NCBI GenBank assembly: GCA_016650235.1
Contig: JAENWC010000285.1
Location: 1 to 34,696, forward strand
Origin: Terriglobia bacterium
GTDB lineage: Bacteria; Acidobacteriota; Terriglobia; Bryobacterales; Bryobacteraceae
Direction: 5' to 3'
Length of the DNA: 34,696 nt
A model generated the notes under the pieces. That model did no database searches. It saw only the letters and a program-made list of their open reading frames with translations, and was not told the origin of the DNA. This document shows positions 22,547 to 30,094 of the stretch, piece after piece. Within the stretch, counting starts at the first letter, position 1, and the number at the start of each line of letters is the position of its first letter. The translations under genes and the position numbers were made by a program.

Positions 22547-22861
22547 CTACCGCTCTGGAGCCGGTTTCAGCCTCTTGAAGTAGTAAGCCGGATACACCTG
22601 CGTCACCACTTTCTTCTGGCCGTCCGGACCGCGCTCCTCGTTCTGAAACACGTGCGGAGCCACGCTCACCAGTTCCCATCCCTGGTCGCCGGCACGGTCC
22701 AGTTCCCATTGGTCCACCTGCTGGTGCCGCGCCGGACTCACCTCCCGCGGCGACAACACTCGCACCTCCCAAACCGGATAGTCCCGCCTCGCCCGCTGGC
22801 CCTGCAACACCAGCGCCGCCGCGAATATAATCAGCACTCCTGCCGCCATGCGTTTCATCAT
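22547..22861 (-). CDS. DUF4177-like exported or membrane-anchored protein
   Basis: This 104-residue protein opens with MMKRMAAGVLIIFAAALVLQ, a signal peptide or single membrane segment. The rest carries the DUF4177 pattern: WEVRVLSPREV, then DQWELDRAGDQGWELVSVAP and a YYFKRLKP end. Proteins with this small domain (LxxxGxxGWELV ... YYFKR) are widespread in Acidobacteria and Bacteroidetes; their function is not known. The frame continues 33 codons upstream, but through a repeat-rich segment that does not resemble protein; the ATG at 22861 gives a proper signal sequence. It diverges from the ThuA-like gene. Confidence 0.75.
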   Translation of the reverse strand: MMKRMAAGVLIIFAAALVLQGQRARRDYPVWEVRVLSPREVSPARHQQVDQWELDRAGDQGWELVSVAPHVFQNEERGPDGQKKVVTQVYPAYYFKRLKPAPER

Positions 22862-22880
22862 GACCAATTGACGTGGAACA

Positions 22881-22906
22881 CACCCCCGGCGTGCACCCCC
22901 GGCGTG
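22881..22906. repeat. Tandem repeat of 13 bp, two copies
   Basis: CACCCCCGGCGTG occurs twice in direct tandem (22881-22893 and 22894-22906) in the 102-base divergent region between the DUF4177-like and ThuA-like genes. It could be a paired regulator site or simple slippage. Confidence 0.6.
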
Positions 22907-22963
22907 CAGGCCTTGCATCGCTGCGTCCCGCGATGAGATGATGAGGCGGAATCGAGTCAATCC

Positions 22964-23779
22964 ATGCGTCTACTAAATTTCTCCCTCACCTCTCTTCTGG
23001 TGATTGGCCTCACCGTCCCGCTCCATGCCCAGCCCAAAAAGAAGAAGATCCTCGCCATCGGCCAGGTCAAAGGCTTCCAGCACGATGCCACCACCTATGG
23101 CCTCGCCACACTTTGGAAAATGGGCCAGGAATCCGGCCTATGGGAAACCTACATCCGCACCGATACCCAACTGCTCACCAAAAAGAAACTCAGCGGCAAC
23201 GCGAAAAACCTCGACTTTTTCGATGCCGTCATTTTCTACACCACTGGTGAACTGGACCTGGACGATTCTCAAAAAGCCGACTTCCTCTCCTTCATCAAGG
23301 ATGACGGCAAGGGCTTCATTGGCGTGCATGCCGCTACCGACACCCTATATAAGTGGCCGGAGTACGGCGAAATGATCGGCGGCTATTTCGACGGCCACCC
23401 CTGGAACCAGTTCCAGGCCCCCATCGTTGTCGAGGATCGCGCCAATCCTATCGTCAAACATTTCCCGCCCGCCTTCTCCGTCATGGACGAGATCTATCAG
23501 GTCAGAGAGTATTCGCGCGACCGCGTCCGCGTCCTCCTCAGCATGGACGCGTCCAAGATCGATCTCGAACGCAAAGGCGTCAAGCGCACCGACAAGGACT
23601 TCGCCATCTCCTGGATTCGCAACTATGGCAAGGGCCGCGTCTTCTATTCCACGTTTGGACATCGCGAAGATTCCTGGGATCGCGCCGACGTGCAGAAAAT
23701 GTGGCTCGAAGCCATTAAGTGGACCCTCGGCCTCACCGAAGCCGACGCCACCCCGCGCCCCAAGCCTGCGCAACAATAG
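22964..23779 (+). CDS. ThuA-like secreted protein
   Basis: The 271-residue protein has a signal peptide (MRLLNFSLTSLLVIGLTVPLHAQ region) and the class I glutamine-amidotransferase-like ThuA fold: KKILAIGQVKGFQHDATTY, FDAVIFYTTGELDL, KGFIGVHAATDTLYKWPEYG, GGYFDGHPWNQ, and GKGRVFYSTFGHREDSW. ThuA-like proteins are linked with trehalose and other sugar metabolism and often occur with oxidoreductases and DUF1080 glycosidases. A defined reaction is not established. It starts the plus-strand run and is followed after 9 bases by a DUF4038 glycosidase, so a joint role in glycan processing outside the cytoplasm is plausible. Confidence 0.85.
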   Translation: MRLLNFSLTSLLVIGLTVPLHAQPKKKKILAIGQVKGFQHDATTYGLATLWKMGQESGLWETYIRTDTQLLTKKKLSGNAKNLDFFDAVIFYTTGELDLDDSQKADFLSFIKDDGKGFIGVHAATDTLYKWPEYGEMIGGYFDGHPWNQFQAPIVVEDRANPIVKHFPPAFSVMDEIYQVREYSRDRVRVLLSMDASKIDLERKGVKRTDKDFAISWIRNYGKGRVFYSTFGHREDSWDRADVQKMWLEAIKWTLGLTEADATPRPKPAQQ

Positions 23780-23788
23780 AAGGTAGTA

Positions 23789-25393
23789 ATGCACGCCATC
23801 CTGATTCTCGCCAGCCTGCTGGTTCTACCCGCGGGCGCCGACGTTTTTCGTCACGGCCGCTTCGAGCAGTCCTTCACCTCCTCCCGCAATTACACGGACC
23901 CGCTCGCCGTACAGCTCACCGTCGAGTTCAAATCCCAATCCGGTCTTGAGCAAACCGTCCCCGCCTTTTGGGCCGGCGGCCGAACCTGGACCGTCCGCGT
24001 CTCGCCCGAGCAGTCCGGCCGCTGGTCCTACCGCTCCACCTCATCCGACCCCGGCATGGACGGCAAGTCCGGTGATTTTCAAGTCCGCAACTACACCGGT
24101 TCCAACCCGCTCTACCGCCGCGGCGCACCCCGCGTGATCCCCGGCAATCGCTACTTCACCCACGCCGACGGAACCCCTTGGTTCTGGCTCGCCTGCACCG
24201 GTTGGAACAGCGCTCTTCGCTCCACCGATACCGAATGGAAGCAGTACCTGGCCGACCGCGCCGCCAAACGCTTCACCGCCATTCAGTTCGTCATCCATGC
24301 TCCCTGGCGCGCCGGACGCGAAGATGAGAACGGCCAAGTAACGTTCACCGTTACCGATGGCCTACGTATCAACCCCGCTTTCTTTGATCGCATGGATCGA
24401 AAGATGGACCAGCTCAATGACGCCGGCTTGGCCGGCGTTCCTGTGCTCCTCTGGGCGCTCACCTCCAAGGACAAAGAAAGCCCCGGCGCTACTCTCTCTG
24501 ATGTTGACGCCGCGCGCCTGGCCGGTTACATGGTCGCCCGCTACAGCGCTCATCACGTGCTCTGGCTGCTGGCAGGCGACGGCAACTACGCCGGTCCCAA
24601 CGCCGAACGCTGGCGCAAGATCGGACGCGCTGTCTTCCCGCAAGGCCAATTTCGCCGCCCCGTCTCTCTCCATCCAGGCGGCCGTCAGAACCCCTGGCCC
24701 GATCTCAAAGACGAACCTTGGCTCGATTTCCTCACCTTCCAGACCGGCCACGGCAGCAATCAGGAGAAATGGAAGTGGAACGCCACCGCCGGCACTGCCC
24801 TGGGCTACAATCTCTTGCCGCCGCGCCCCTCCATCGACGCCGAAATCAACTACGAAGGCCATCTCAGCTATCACCACAAGACCGAAATCAACGCCGATGC
24901 CGTCCGCCTCGCCGCATACTACAGCCTGCTCAACGGCACCCCGGCCGGCCTCACCTATGGCGCGCATGGCATCTGGTGGTGGGGGCGCAAACCCGAGGCT
25001 CCGCTCGATCACGCAAACACGGGCATCGCCCTCCCCTGGCAGCAGTACCTCAACTACCCCGGCGCGCAACACATGAAGATCCTGCGCGACATCTTCGACA
25101 CCTTTTCCTGGTGGACCCTCCAGCCCGATCGCACCCTCCTCGCCGCCGAGCCCGCCACGCCTGACTACGTCAGCTACCCCATGCCCGCCTGGTCACCGGC
25201 GGAAAAGTTCGCGCTGCTCTACCTCCACGGTGGCGCACCCGCCGTTTTGAACCTGTCGCGCTTCGGCCCCAATTCCAAAGCTTCCTGGATCGACCCGCGC
25301 ACAGGCGCGCGTTCCCCCGCTCAATTCGGGTCCTCCGCCAACGTCGAAATGAGAACTCCCGGCCAGGGTGACTGGCTCCTGTTCATTCAGTGA
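23789..25393 (+). CDS. DUF5060/DUF4038 glycoside hydrolase-like secreted protein
   Basis: The 534-residue protein has a signal peptide (MHAILILASLLVLPAGA). An N-terminal DUF5060 beta-sandwich follows (about 18-105: HGRFEQSFTSSRNYTDP, GRTWTVRVSPEQSGRWSYR). Next is a TIM-barrel DUF4038 domain (about 115-440: GNRYFTHADGTPWFWLACTG, HHVLWLLAGDGNY, GLTYGAHGIWWWG) and a short C-terminal beta domain (APAVLNLSRFG, ASWIDPRTGA) like the collagen-binding-type end of the family. Relatives include apiosidases acting on plant pectin side chains (GH140), so a plant-polysaccharide role is possible. An AAGGTAG ribosome site precedes the ATG. Its stop overlaps the next start. Confidence 0.85.
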   Translation: MHAILILASLLVLPAGADVFRHGRFEQSFTSSRNYTDPLAVQLTVEFKSQSGLEQTVPAFWAGGRTWTVRVSPEQSGRWSYRSTSSDPGMDGKSGDFQVRNYTGSNPLYRRGAPRVIPGNRYFTHADGTPWFWLACTGWNSALRSTDTEWKQYLADRAAKRFTAIQFVIHAPWRAGREDENGQVTFTVTDGLRINPAFFDRMDRKMDQLNDAGLAGVPVLLWALTSKDKESPGATLSDVDAARLAGYMVARYSAHHVLWLLAGDGNYAGPNAERWRKIGRAVFPQGQFRRPVSLHPGGRQNPWPDLKDEPWLDFLTFQTGHGSNQEKWKWNATAGTALGYNLLPPRPSIDAEINYEGHLSYHHKTEINADAVRLAAYYSLLNGTPAGLTYGAHGIWWWGRKPEAPLDHANTGIALPWQQYLNYPGAQHMKILRDIFDTFSWWTLQPDRTLLAAEPATPDYVSYPMPAWSPAEKFALLYLHGGAPAVLNLSRFGPNSKASWIDPRTGARSPAQFGSSANVEMRTPGQGDWLLFIQ

Positions 25394-26151
25394 AACGCTC
25401 TCTCCTTTTCCTGCTTCTCCCGCTGGCGGCGGCCCTTGCGGCCGATCTCTCCTTGCTCACCCCGCAAGGACATGTCAGCGACTTTGCCGGTGTCATCGAT
25501 CCCGCCTCACGCAACGGCATCGAGCGCTATTGCGCCCAAGTCAAAGCAGCCACCGGAGCCGAAATCGCGATCGTCACTCTGCCTTCCCTGGACGGCGAAC
25601 CCATCGAGGATGCCGCCAATACGCTCTTTCGCAAATGGGGCATCGGCTCCAAGAAGAACAATGAAGGCGTCCTCTTTCTATTCGCCATCGCCGAGCGCCG
25701 CAGCCGCCTCGAGGTTGGCTATGGCCTCGAACCCATCTTCCCCGATGGCTTCTCCGGCTCCCTGCTCCGCGCCATGCGCCCCGCCCTCCGCGAGAAGCAC
25801 TACGGCGACGCCTTCATCGTCGCCACCCGCGAAATTGGCGAGCGCATCGCGCGCGAAAAAAACGTTAAGATCGATACCGCGCCGCCGCTCACTCACCGCA
25901 ATCGGCCGGCCGAATCGCTACCTTGGCCCGCTCTACTCGGCGTCCTTGTTCTGCTTCTCTTTCTGTTCGGAGCCAGCGGCGGTCCCGGCGGATTCCTGTT
26001 GAGCATGCTCCTGGGCAATCTCCTCGGCGGTGGCCTCCGCTATGGCGGCCGGCACGGTGGCGGCGGCTTCGGCGGCTACGATTCCGGTGATAGCTTCGGT
26101 GGTTTTGGCGGCGGCGACTCCGGCGGCGGTGGCGCTTCCAGTGACTGGTGA
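25390..26151 (+). CDS. TPM-domain membrane protein (YgcG-like)
   Basis: This 253-residue protein starts with GTG inside the end of the previous gene (overlap 4 bases), which gives a signal peptide (KRSLLFLLLPLAAALA). The TPM domain spans about residues 20-150: VSDFAGVIDPASRNGIERYC, GAEIAIVTLPSLDGE, ANTLFRKWGIGSKKNNEGVL, RRSRLEVGYGLEPIFPDG. One membrane helix (LPWPALLGVLVLLLFLFGAS) is followed by a Gly/Ser/Phe-rich tail (GGGGFGGYDSGDSFGGFGGG). This is the usual YgcG architecture, often beside LemA. TPM domains are linked to membrane-protein quality control and weak acid phosphatase activity. Here LemA is two genes downstream, supporting this pairing. Confidence 0.9.
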   Translation: MKRSLLFLLLPLAAALAADLSLLTPQGHVSDFAGVIDPASRNGIERYCAQVKAATGAEIAIVTLPSLDGEPIEDAANTLFRKWGIGSKKNNEGVLFLFAIAERRSRLEVGYGLEPIFPDGFSGSLLRAMRPALREKHYGDAFIVATREIGERIAREKNVKIDTAPPLTHRNRPAESLPWPALLGVLVLLLFLFGASGGPGGFLLSMLLGNLLGGGLRYGGRHGGGGFGGYDSGDSFGGFGGGDSGGGGASSDW

Positions 26152-26156
26152 GGCCA

Positions 26157-26876
26157 ATGATGAATACTCAAAAGAAACTCGAACACTTGGTCGAACAACT
26201 CAAACAAGCCTTCGGCGCGCGGCTCCTCTCCGTCGTCCTATACGGCTCCGCCGCCGCCGGCGATCACAATGAGAACTTCTCAGACCTCAATATTCTTTGC
26301 ATCCTCTCCGGGCTCGGCCTCCCGGAGCTGGAAGCCTCTGAACCCGTCTTCCGTTGGTGGCGCGCTCAAAACAACCCCGCCCCGCTCCTGCTCCCGGAAG
26401 ATGAGTTGCGCACTTCCACCGACTGCTTTCCAATGGAGTTCCACGACATCCGCCAGTGCCACCGCATCCTTTACGGCGAGGATCTCGTCTCCTCACTCGA
26501 AATTGACGATGCCTTCTATCGCGCGCAAGTCGAATACCAAATTCGCTCCAAGCTCCTCCGCCTCCGCCAGAAAGGAGCCGGCGTCCTCCAGGACAAAGAC
26601 CTGCTGCTGCGCCTCATGGCCGACTCGATCTCCACTTTTTGCGTCCTTGGCCGCCACGCGCTGCTCCTGTCGGGCGTACCCGCCCCTGTGGAGAAACGCG
26701 ACATCGTCGCCGCCATGGCCTCGCATTTTGCCATCGACGCCCAGGCTTTTCAGACCCTCCTCGACCTCCGCGAGGATAAGGTCAAGCCGGGCGCACTCGA
26801 CGCCAAGGCTCTTTTTGAGCAATATTTGAAGGGGGTGGCTGAGTTGGCCTTTGCGGTCGACCGCCTCGCCAGATGA
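26157..26876 (+). CDS. Pol-beta-type nucleotidyltransferase domain protein
   Basis: The protein of about 239 residues carries the nucleotidyltransferase signature VVLYGSAAAGDHNENFSDLN near residues 27-47, in which GS...D.D-like residues (here FSDLN) chelate the metal. A later acidic residue could complete the active site, but the usual second Asp of D-x-D is replaced by Asn in SDLNI, so activity is doubtful. The rest is helical (YQIRSKLLRLRQKGAG, LLLRLMADSISTFCVLGRHA), as in minimal nucleotidyltransferase/HEPN-like proteins. It sits between TPM and LemA, 5 bases after one and 10 before the other, so it is co-transcribed with this membrane pair; its function is unknown. GTG at 26148 or ATG at 26160 are alternative starts. 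Confidence 0.75.
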   Translation: MMNTQKKLEHLVEQLKQAFGARLLSVVLYGSAAAGDHNENFSDLNILCILSGLGLPELEASEPVFRWWRAQNNPAPLLLPEDELRTSTDCFPMEFHDIRQCHRILYGEDLVSSLEIDDAFYRAQVEYQIRSKLLRLRQKGAGVLQDKDLLLRLMADSISTFCVLGRHALLLSGVPAPVEKRDIVAAMASHFAIDAQAFQTLLDLREDKVKPGALDAKALFEQYLKGVAELAFAVDRLAR

Positions 26877-26886
26877 GGGAGAATCT

Positions 26887-27453
26887 ATGAAAATCGGTTT
26901 AGCTATTCTTGCTGTTTTGTTGTTGATCGGCTTCGGCCTCGGTGGAAGCATTGTCTCCACGCGCAATGATCTCGTGGTTCAGCGCGAGGCCATCAACGGC
27001 TCCTGGGCTCAGGTCGACGTCGCCCTACAACGCCGCGCCGACCTCATTCCGAATCTCGTCGAAACGGTGAAAGGCTTCGCCTCCCAGGAGAAAGAGGTCT
27101 TCTCCAACCTGGCCAATGCCCGCGCCGCCCTCGCCGGCGCTCGCAACCCGCAGGAGAAGATACAGGCCAACTCCATGCTCGATGGCGCCATCGGCCGCCT
27201 CCTCGTCATCGTCGAAAATTATCCCCAGCTCAAGTCCAATGAAAATTTCCTGCGCCTCCAGGATGAGCTCGCCGGCACCGAAAACCGCATCGCGGTGGAA
27301 CGCCGTAAGTACAACGAGACCGTCCAGAAGTTCAATACCTCCATCGAGCTGTTCCCCAATAATATTGCCGCCGCCATGTTCGGCTTCTCCCGCAACGACG
27401 CATACTTCAAGACCGAACCTGCGGCAAGAACCGCTCCCAAGGTATCCTTTTGA
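26887..27453 (+). CDS. lemA: LemA-family membrane protein
   Basis: The 188-residue protein has an N-terminal membrane helix (MKIGLAILAVLLLIGFGLGG) and the typical LemA helical domain: STRNDLVVQREAINGSWAQV, QRRADLIPNLVETVKGFAS, ENYPQLKSNENFLRLQDELA, NRIAVERRKYNETVQKFN and IAAAMFGFSRNDAYFKTEP. Length and motifs match the whole family. LemA proteins are inner-membrane proteins of unclear role, commonly encoded next to TPM-domain proteins. A GAGGGAGA ribosome site 6 bases before the ATG supports the start; an earlier in-frame start exists but lies inside the previous gene. Confidence 0.93.
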   Translation: MKIGLAILAVLLLIGFGLGGSIVSTRNDLVVQREAINGSWAQVDVALQRRADLIPNLVETVKGFASQEKEVFSNLANARAALAGARNPQEKIQANSMLDGAIGRLLVIVENYPQLKSNENFLRLQDELAGTENRIAVERRKYNETVQKFNTSIELFPNNIAAAMFGFSRNDAYFKTEPAARTAPKVSF

Positions 27454-27553
27454 GGTACACGCGCAAAACGGAGCTGCTCGCCGCGAGCCTAAATCCCGTG
27501 TCACTCTCGGGCTTGGTGGCGCGGCGAGCGCCCTTTGCGCTTCTAAATTAACC
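27454..27553. other. Structured intergenic region before the aldehyde dehydrogenase gene
   Basis: Three nested pairings are present: GCGCAAA (27461-27467) with TTTGCGC (27534-27540), GCTCGCCGC (27476-27484) with GCGGCGAGC (27521-27529), and CCCG/CGGG in the loop. The RNA would fold as one long hairpin. The right arm includes the 19-base element shared with the aldolase upstream region. It may separate the LemA run from the ALDH-FAH unit or regulate the latter. Confidence 0.5.
27523..27541 (+). repeat. Palindromic intergenic element, copy 2
   Basis: The sequence GGCGAGCGCCCTTTGCGCT is identical to the minus strand of 9044-9062. It ends 12 bases before the ATG of the aldehyde dehydrogenase, so it sits where an operator or ribosome-site control element would act. 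No clear Shine-Dalgarno lies between it and the ATG. Confidence 0.55.
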
Positions 27554-28999
27554 ATGAACACACAAACTTTCCGGAATTACATCAACGGCGAATGGGTCGA
27601 TGGCCCCACATTCGAAAACCGCAACCCCGCCAATACCGATGAACTCGTAGGCAATTTCATCAAAGCCACTCCGGCTGACGTTGCCGCCGCGGCTGATGCC
27701 GCTGCCGCGGCCCTACCCGGTTGGTCGGGTCTCAATGCACCCGCCCGCGGCAACCTGCTCTATAAGGTCGCCGACATCCTCGAGAAGAAATTTGAGCAGC
27801 TCGGCGAAGAGATGACCCGCGAGGAGGGCAAGACTTTTCCAGAAGCGAAAGGTGAGGTGCGCCGCGCCATCAACATCTTTCGCTATTTTGGCGGCGAAGG
27901 CTCCCGCATGCCCGGCATGCTGGTCCCCTCCGAGCGCGACCGCGTTCACATGTTCGCGCTTAGAAAACCCATCGGCGTTCTCGGACTCATCAACCCCTGG
28001 AACTTTCCCATCGCCATCCCCGCCTGGAAGCTTGCTCCGGCGCTCATCTGCGGCAACACTGTGCTGCTCAAGCCCGCCTCCGCCGCCCCGCTCAGTTCCT
28101 GGCGCATCGTCGAGGCGTGCCACGAGGCCGGAATTCCCAAAGGCGTCGTCAACTACATCGCCGGCTCTGGCGGCGCCATCGGAAGCGCCATCGTCAACGC
28201 CAAGCCCATCAAGGGCGTCTCCTTCACCGGCTCCTGCGATGTCGGCCACCGGCTCCACGCCGAAGCCTCCAAACGCCGCCTGCGCATCCAACTCGAAATG
28301 GGCGGCAAGAATCCAACCATCGTGCTTGCCGATGCCGACTTCAATTCCGCCGTCGAAAATGTCGCCAACGCTGCCTTCCTCTCCACCGGCCAGAAATGCA
28401 CCGCTACCTCCCGCGCTATCGTCGAGGATGCCATCTACGACAGGTTTGTCGCCGCGCTCGTCGAGCGCACCCGGAAGCTGAAGGTCGGCAACGGCATGGA
28501 AGCGGGCATCGATATTGGTCCCGCCATTGACCAGGCCCAGCTCGAGGTCAACCTGCGCTATATCGAAATCGGCCGGAAAGAGGCCGGCGCTCCCTTGGTG
28601 GGCGGCAATCGCATTACCGGCGGCGCCTTCGATAAAGGATTCTTCGTCGAACCCACCATCTTCTCCAATGTCACCGAGAGCATGACCATCGCGCAGGAGG
28701 AGATCTTCGGACCCGTGCTCTCCGTCATGCGCGCGAAGGATTTTGCCGATGCCATGCGCATTGCCAACAACATCCCCTTCGGCCTCTCCGCCTCCATACA
28801 AACCACCAACCTCAGCCGCGCTTTCGAATACATCTATAGCATGGAAGCAGGCTTGCTTACCGTCAACCTCCCGAGCGCCGGAGTGGAATATCAACTTCCC
28901 TTTGGCGGCACCAAAGGTTCCAGCTTCGGTCCCAAGGAACAAGGTCCCGCAGCGATGGACTTTTATAGCGACTACAAGACTGTCTACCTGAAATACTAA
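27554..28999 (+). CDS. NAD(P)-dependent aldehyde dehydrogenase, probable 2-oxoglutarate-semialdehyde dehydrogenase
   Basis: The 481-residue protein is a full-length ALDH. It has the cofactor motif NPWNFP (148-153), the lysine K173 in LLKPAS, FTGS (224-227), the general base E248 in LEMGGKNP and the catalytic cysteine C282 in STGQKCTATSR. Residue context (QLEMGGKNPTIVLADAD, GLLTVNLPSAGVEYQLPFGG) fits the group oxidising 2-oxoglutarate semialdehyde. Its stop overlaps the start of the FAH-family gene (TAATG), so both are translated together, as expected for consecutive steps of non-phosphorylating pentose or hexarate breakdown ending in 2-oxoglutarate. Succinate-semialdehyde or another aldehyde remains possible. 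A fragment of a close copy lies at 12766-12936. Confidence 0.9.
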   Translation: MNTQTFRNYINGEWVDGPTFENRNPANTDELVGNFIKATPADVAAAADAAAAALPGWSGLNAPARGNLLYKVADILEKKFEQLGEEMTREEGKTFPEAKGEVRRAINIFRYFGGEGSRMPGMLVPSERDRVHMFALRKPIGVLGLINPWNFPIAIPAWKLAPALICGNTVLLKPASAAPLSSWRIVEACHEAGIPKGVVNYIAGSGGAIGSAIVNAKPIKGVSFTGSCDVGHRLHAEASKRRLRIQLEMGGKNPTIVLADADFNSAVENVANAAFLSTGQKCTATSRAIVEDAIYDRFVAALVERTRKLKVGNGMEAGIDIGPAIDQAQLEVNLRYIEIGRKEAGAPLVGGNRITGGAFDKGFFVEPTIFSNVTESMTIAQEEIFGPVLSVMRAKDFADAMRIANNIPFGLSASIQTTNLSRAFEYIYSMEAGLLTVNLPSAGVEYQLPFGGTKGSSFGPKEQGPAAMDFYSDYKTVYLKY

Positions 29000-29844
29000 T
29001 GCGCCTTACACAAGTCAACTGGAACGGCCGCATCACCGCGGCCATCGTCGAGGACGGTCTCGTCCGCCCTATCCCGGAACACAACACCATCGAGCTCATT
29101 ACGCGCGCCGAACGCGAAGGTGTGGATCTGGCCGCGCTCGCCGCCTCCCACGCCATCACTCATCCGAACGAGCTCGCCCCGCTCATTCCCATCCATCCGC
29201 GCGAGGCTTGGGCCTGCGGCTGCACCTATGAAACCAGCGCCGCTTTCCGCGACGCCGAGCATGGCACCCGCGAAGGCTTCTATGCCTACGTCTACCGCGA
29301 AGAGCGCCCCGAGAGTTTCTTCAAGGGAACCGCCCGCGTGTGCGTCGGCCCCAACCAACCCATCGGCATCCGCTACGATTCGAAGTTCACCGCGCCCGAG
29401 CCCGAACTCGCCGTGGTGCTGGGCGCCGGCGGCAAAGTCCTCGGCTACACCCTTGCCAACGATGTCTCCGCCTGGGACATTGAGCGGGAGAATCCGCTCT
29501 ACCTGCCGCAATCCAAGATCTATAACGGTTGCCTTGCGCTCGGTCCCGTCATCGTGACTCCGGATGAGCTTACCGACCCCTACAACCTCGACATCACCTG
29601 CATCATCACACGCAACGGCAAAACGCTGTTCTCCGGCGAGGTCAATACGTCTAAACTCCATCGCCGCATCGAGACCCTGGTCCAGTATGTGGTCCGCGCC
29701 AACAACGTCCCCAGTGGATCCGTCCTCTGCACCGGCACCGGCATCATTGTAAAGGAAGAGCACGCCCTTGCGCCCGGCGACATCGTAACCATCAGCGTGC
29801 CCCAAATCGGCATGCTGTCGAATCCCGCCGAGATTGTGCATTGA
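28999..29844 (+). CDS. Fumarylacetoacetate-hydrolase-family protein, probable 2-keto-3-deoxy sugar-acid dehydratase
   Basis: The 281-residue protein has the FAH C-terminal domain. The metal ligands lie in APEPELAVVLG and the stretch GYTLANDVSAWDIERENPLY, followed by PQSKIYNGCLALGP and SGSVLCTGTGIIVKEEHALA near the end. The PLYLPQSKIY.G...LGP variant is that of 2-dehydro-3-deoxy-D-pentonate/arabinonate dehydratase-type members rather than of true fumarylacetoacetate hydrolases. Such an enzyme would make 2-oxoglutarate semialdehyde, the substrate of the overlapping ALDH. The ATG shares its first base with the ALDH stop (TAATG), which shows coupling. Acylpyruvase-like hydrolases of the same fold are the alternative. 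Confidence 0.85.
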   Translation: MRLTQVNWNGRITAAIVEDGLVRPIPEHNTIELITRAEREGVDLAALAASHAITHPNELAPLIPIHPREAWACGCTYETSAAFRDAEHGTREGFYAYVYREERPESFFKGTARVCVGPNQPIGIRYDSKFTAPEPELAVVLGAGGKVLGYTLANDVSAWDIERENPLYLPQSKIYNGCLALGPVIVTPDELTDPYNLDITCIITRNGKTLFSGEVNTSKLHRRIETLVQYVVRANNVPSGSVLCTGTGIIVKEEHALAPGDIVTISVPQIGMLSNPAEIVH

Positions 29845-30094
29845 CGTAGCTGTCCGCCATCCTGCATTTCTCACCAGCTTTTTACTCCGGCCCGCAATAA
29901 GGCCATGTCTACTTCGTTGCGCCCGGCCTTGTGCTCAACAGCCTGTCAAGGCTGCCTCCGCGCGCTGGCTGTGGCGCAACCCGTATCCACAGCTTTAAAC
30001 TGAAGTAACAGCCCTCAAACGGGGCCCGTCGCGGCGAGGCTGCCGGCTCTTGCTCGCTTGTATCGGGGGCTGGGCTGGGAAGGCCCTTTTCGGG
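29845..30094. other. Convergent intergenic region
   Basis: The 250 bases between the converging FAH-family and response-regulator genes show no convincing reading frame. Several short GC-rich complementary stretches could make terminators (for example around GGCCTT/AAGGCC at 29897-29932), but no stem with a T-run is clear. Confidence 0.35.

Noticed and set aside
22360-22578. Calling the 72-codon plus-strand frame a gene
   Set aside because: Codon use is suggestive, but there is no family, no ribosome site, and it runs into the 3' end of an opposing gene; noted only as a possible remnant.
27713-28942. 409-codon minus-strand frame opposite the aldehyde dehydrogenase
   Set aside because: GC-rich codon use leaves the antisense frame open. 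The sense strand encodes an intact ALDH, and the antisense product looks like low-complexity Gly/Ala/Asp sequence.
28996-29874. 292-codon minus-strand frame opposite the FAH-family gene
   Set aside because: Antisense shadow of a conserved enzyme; no independent start context or similarity.
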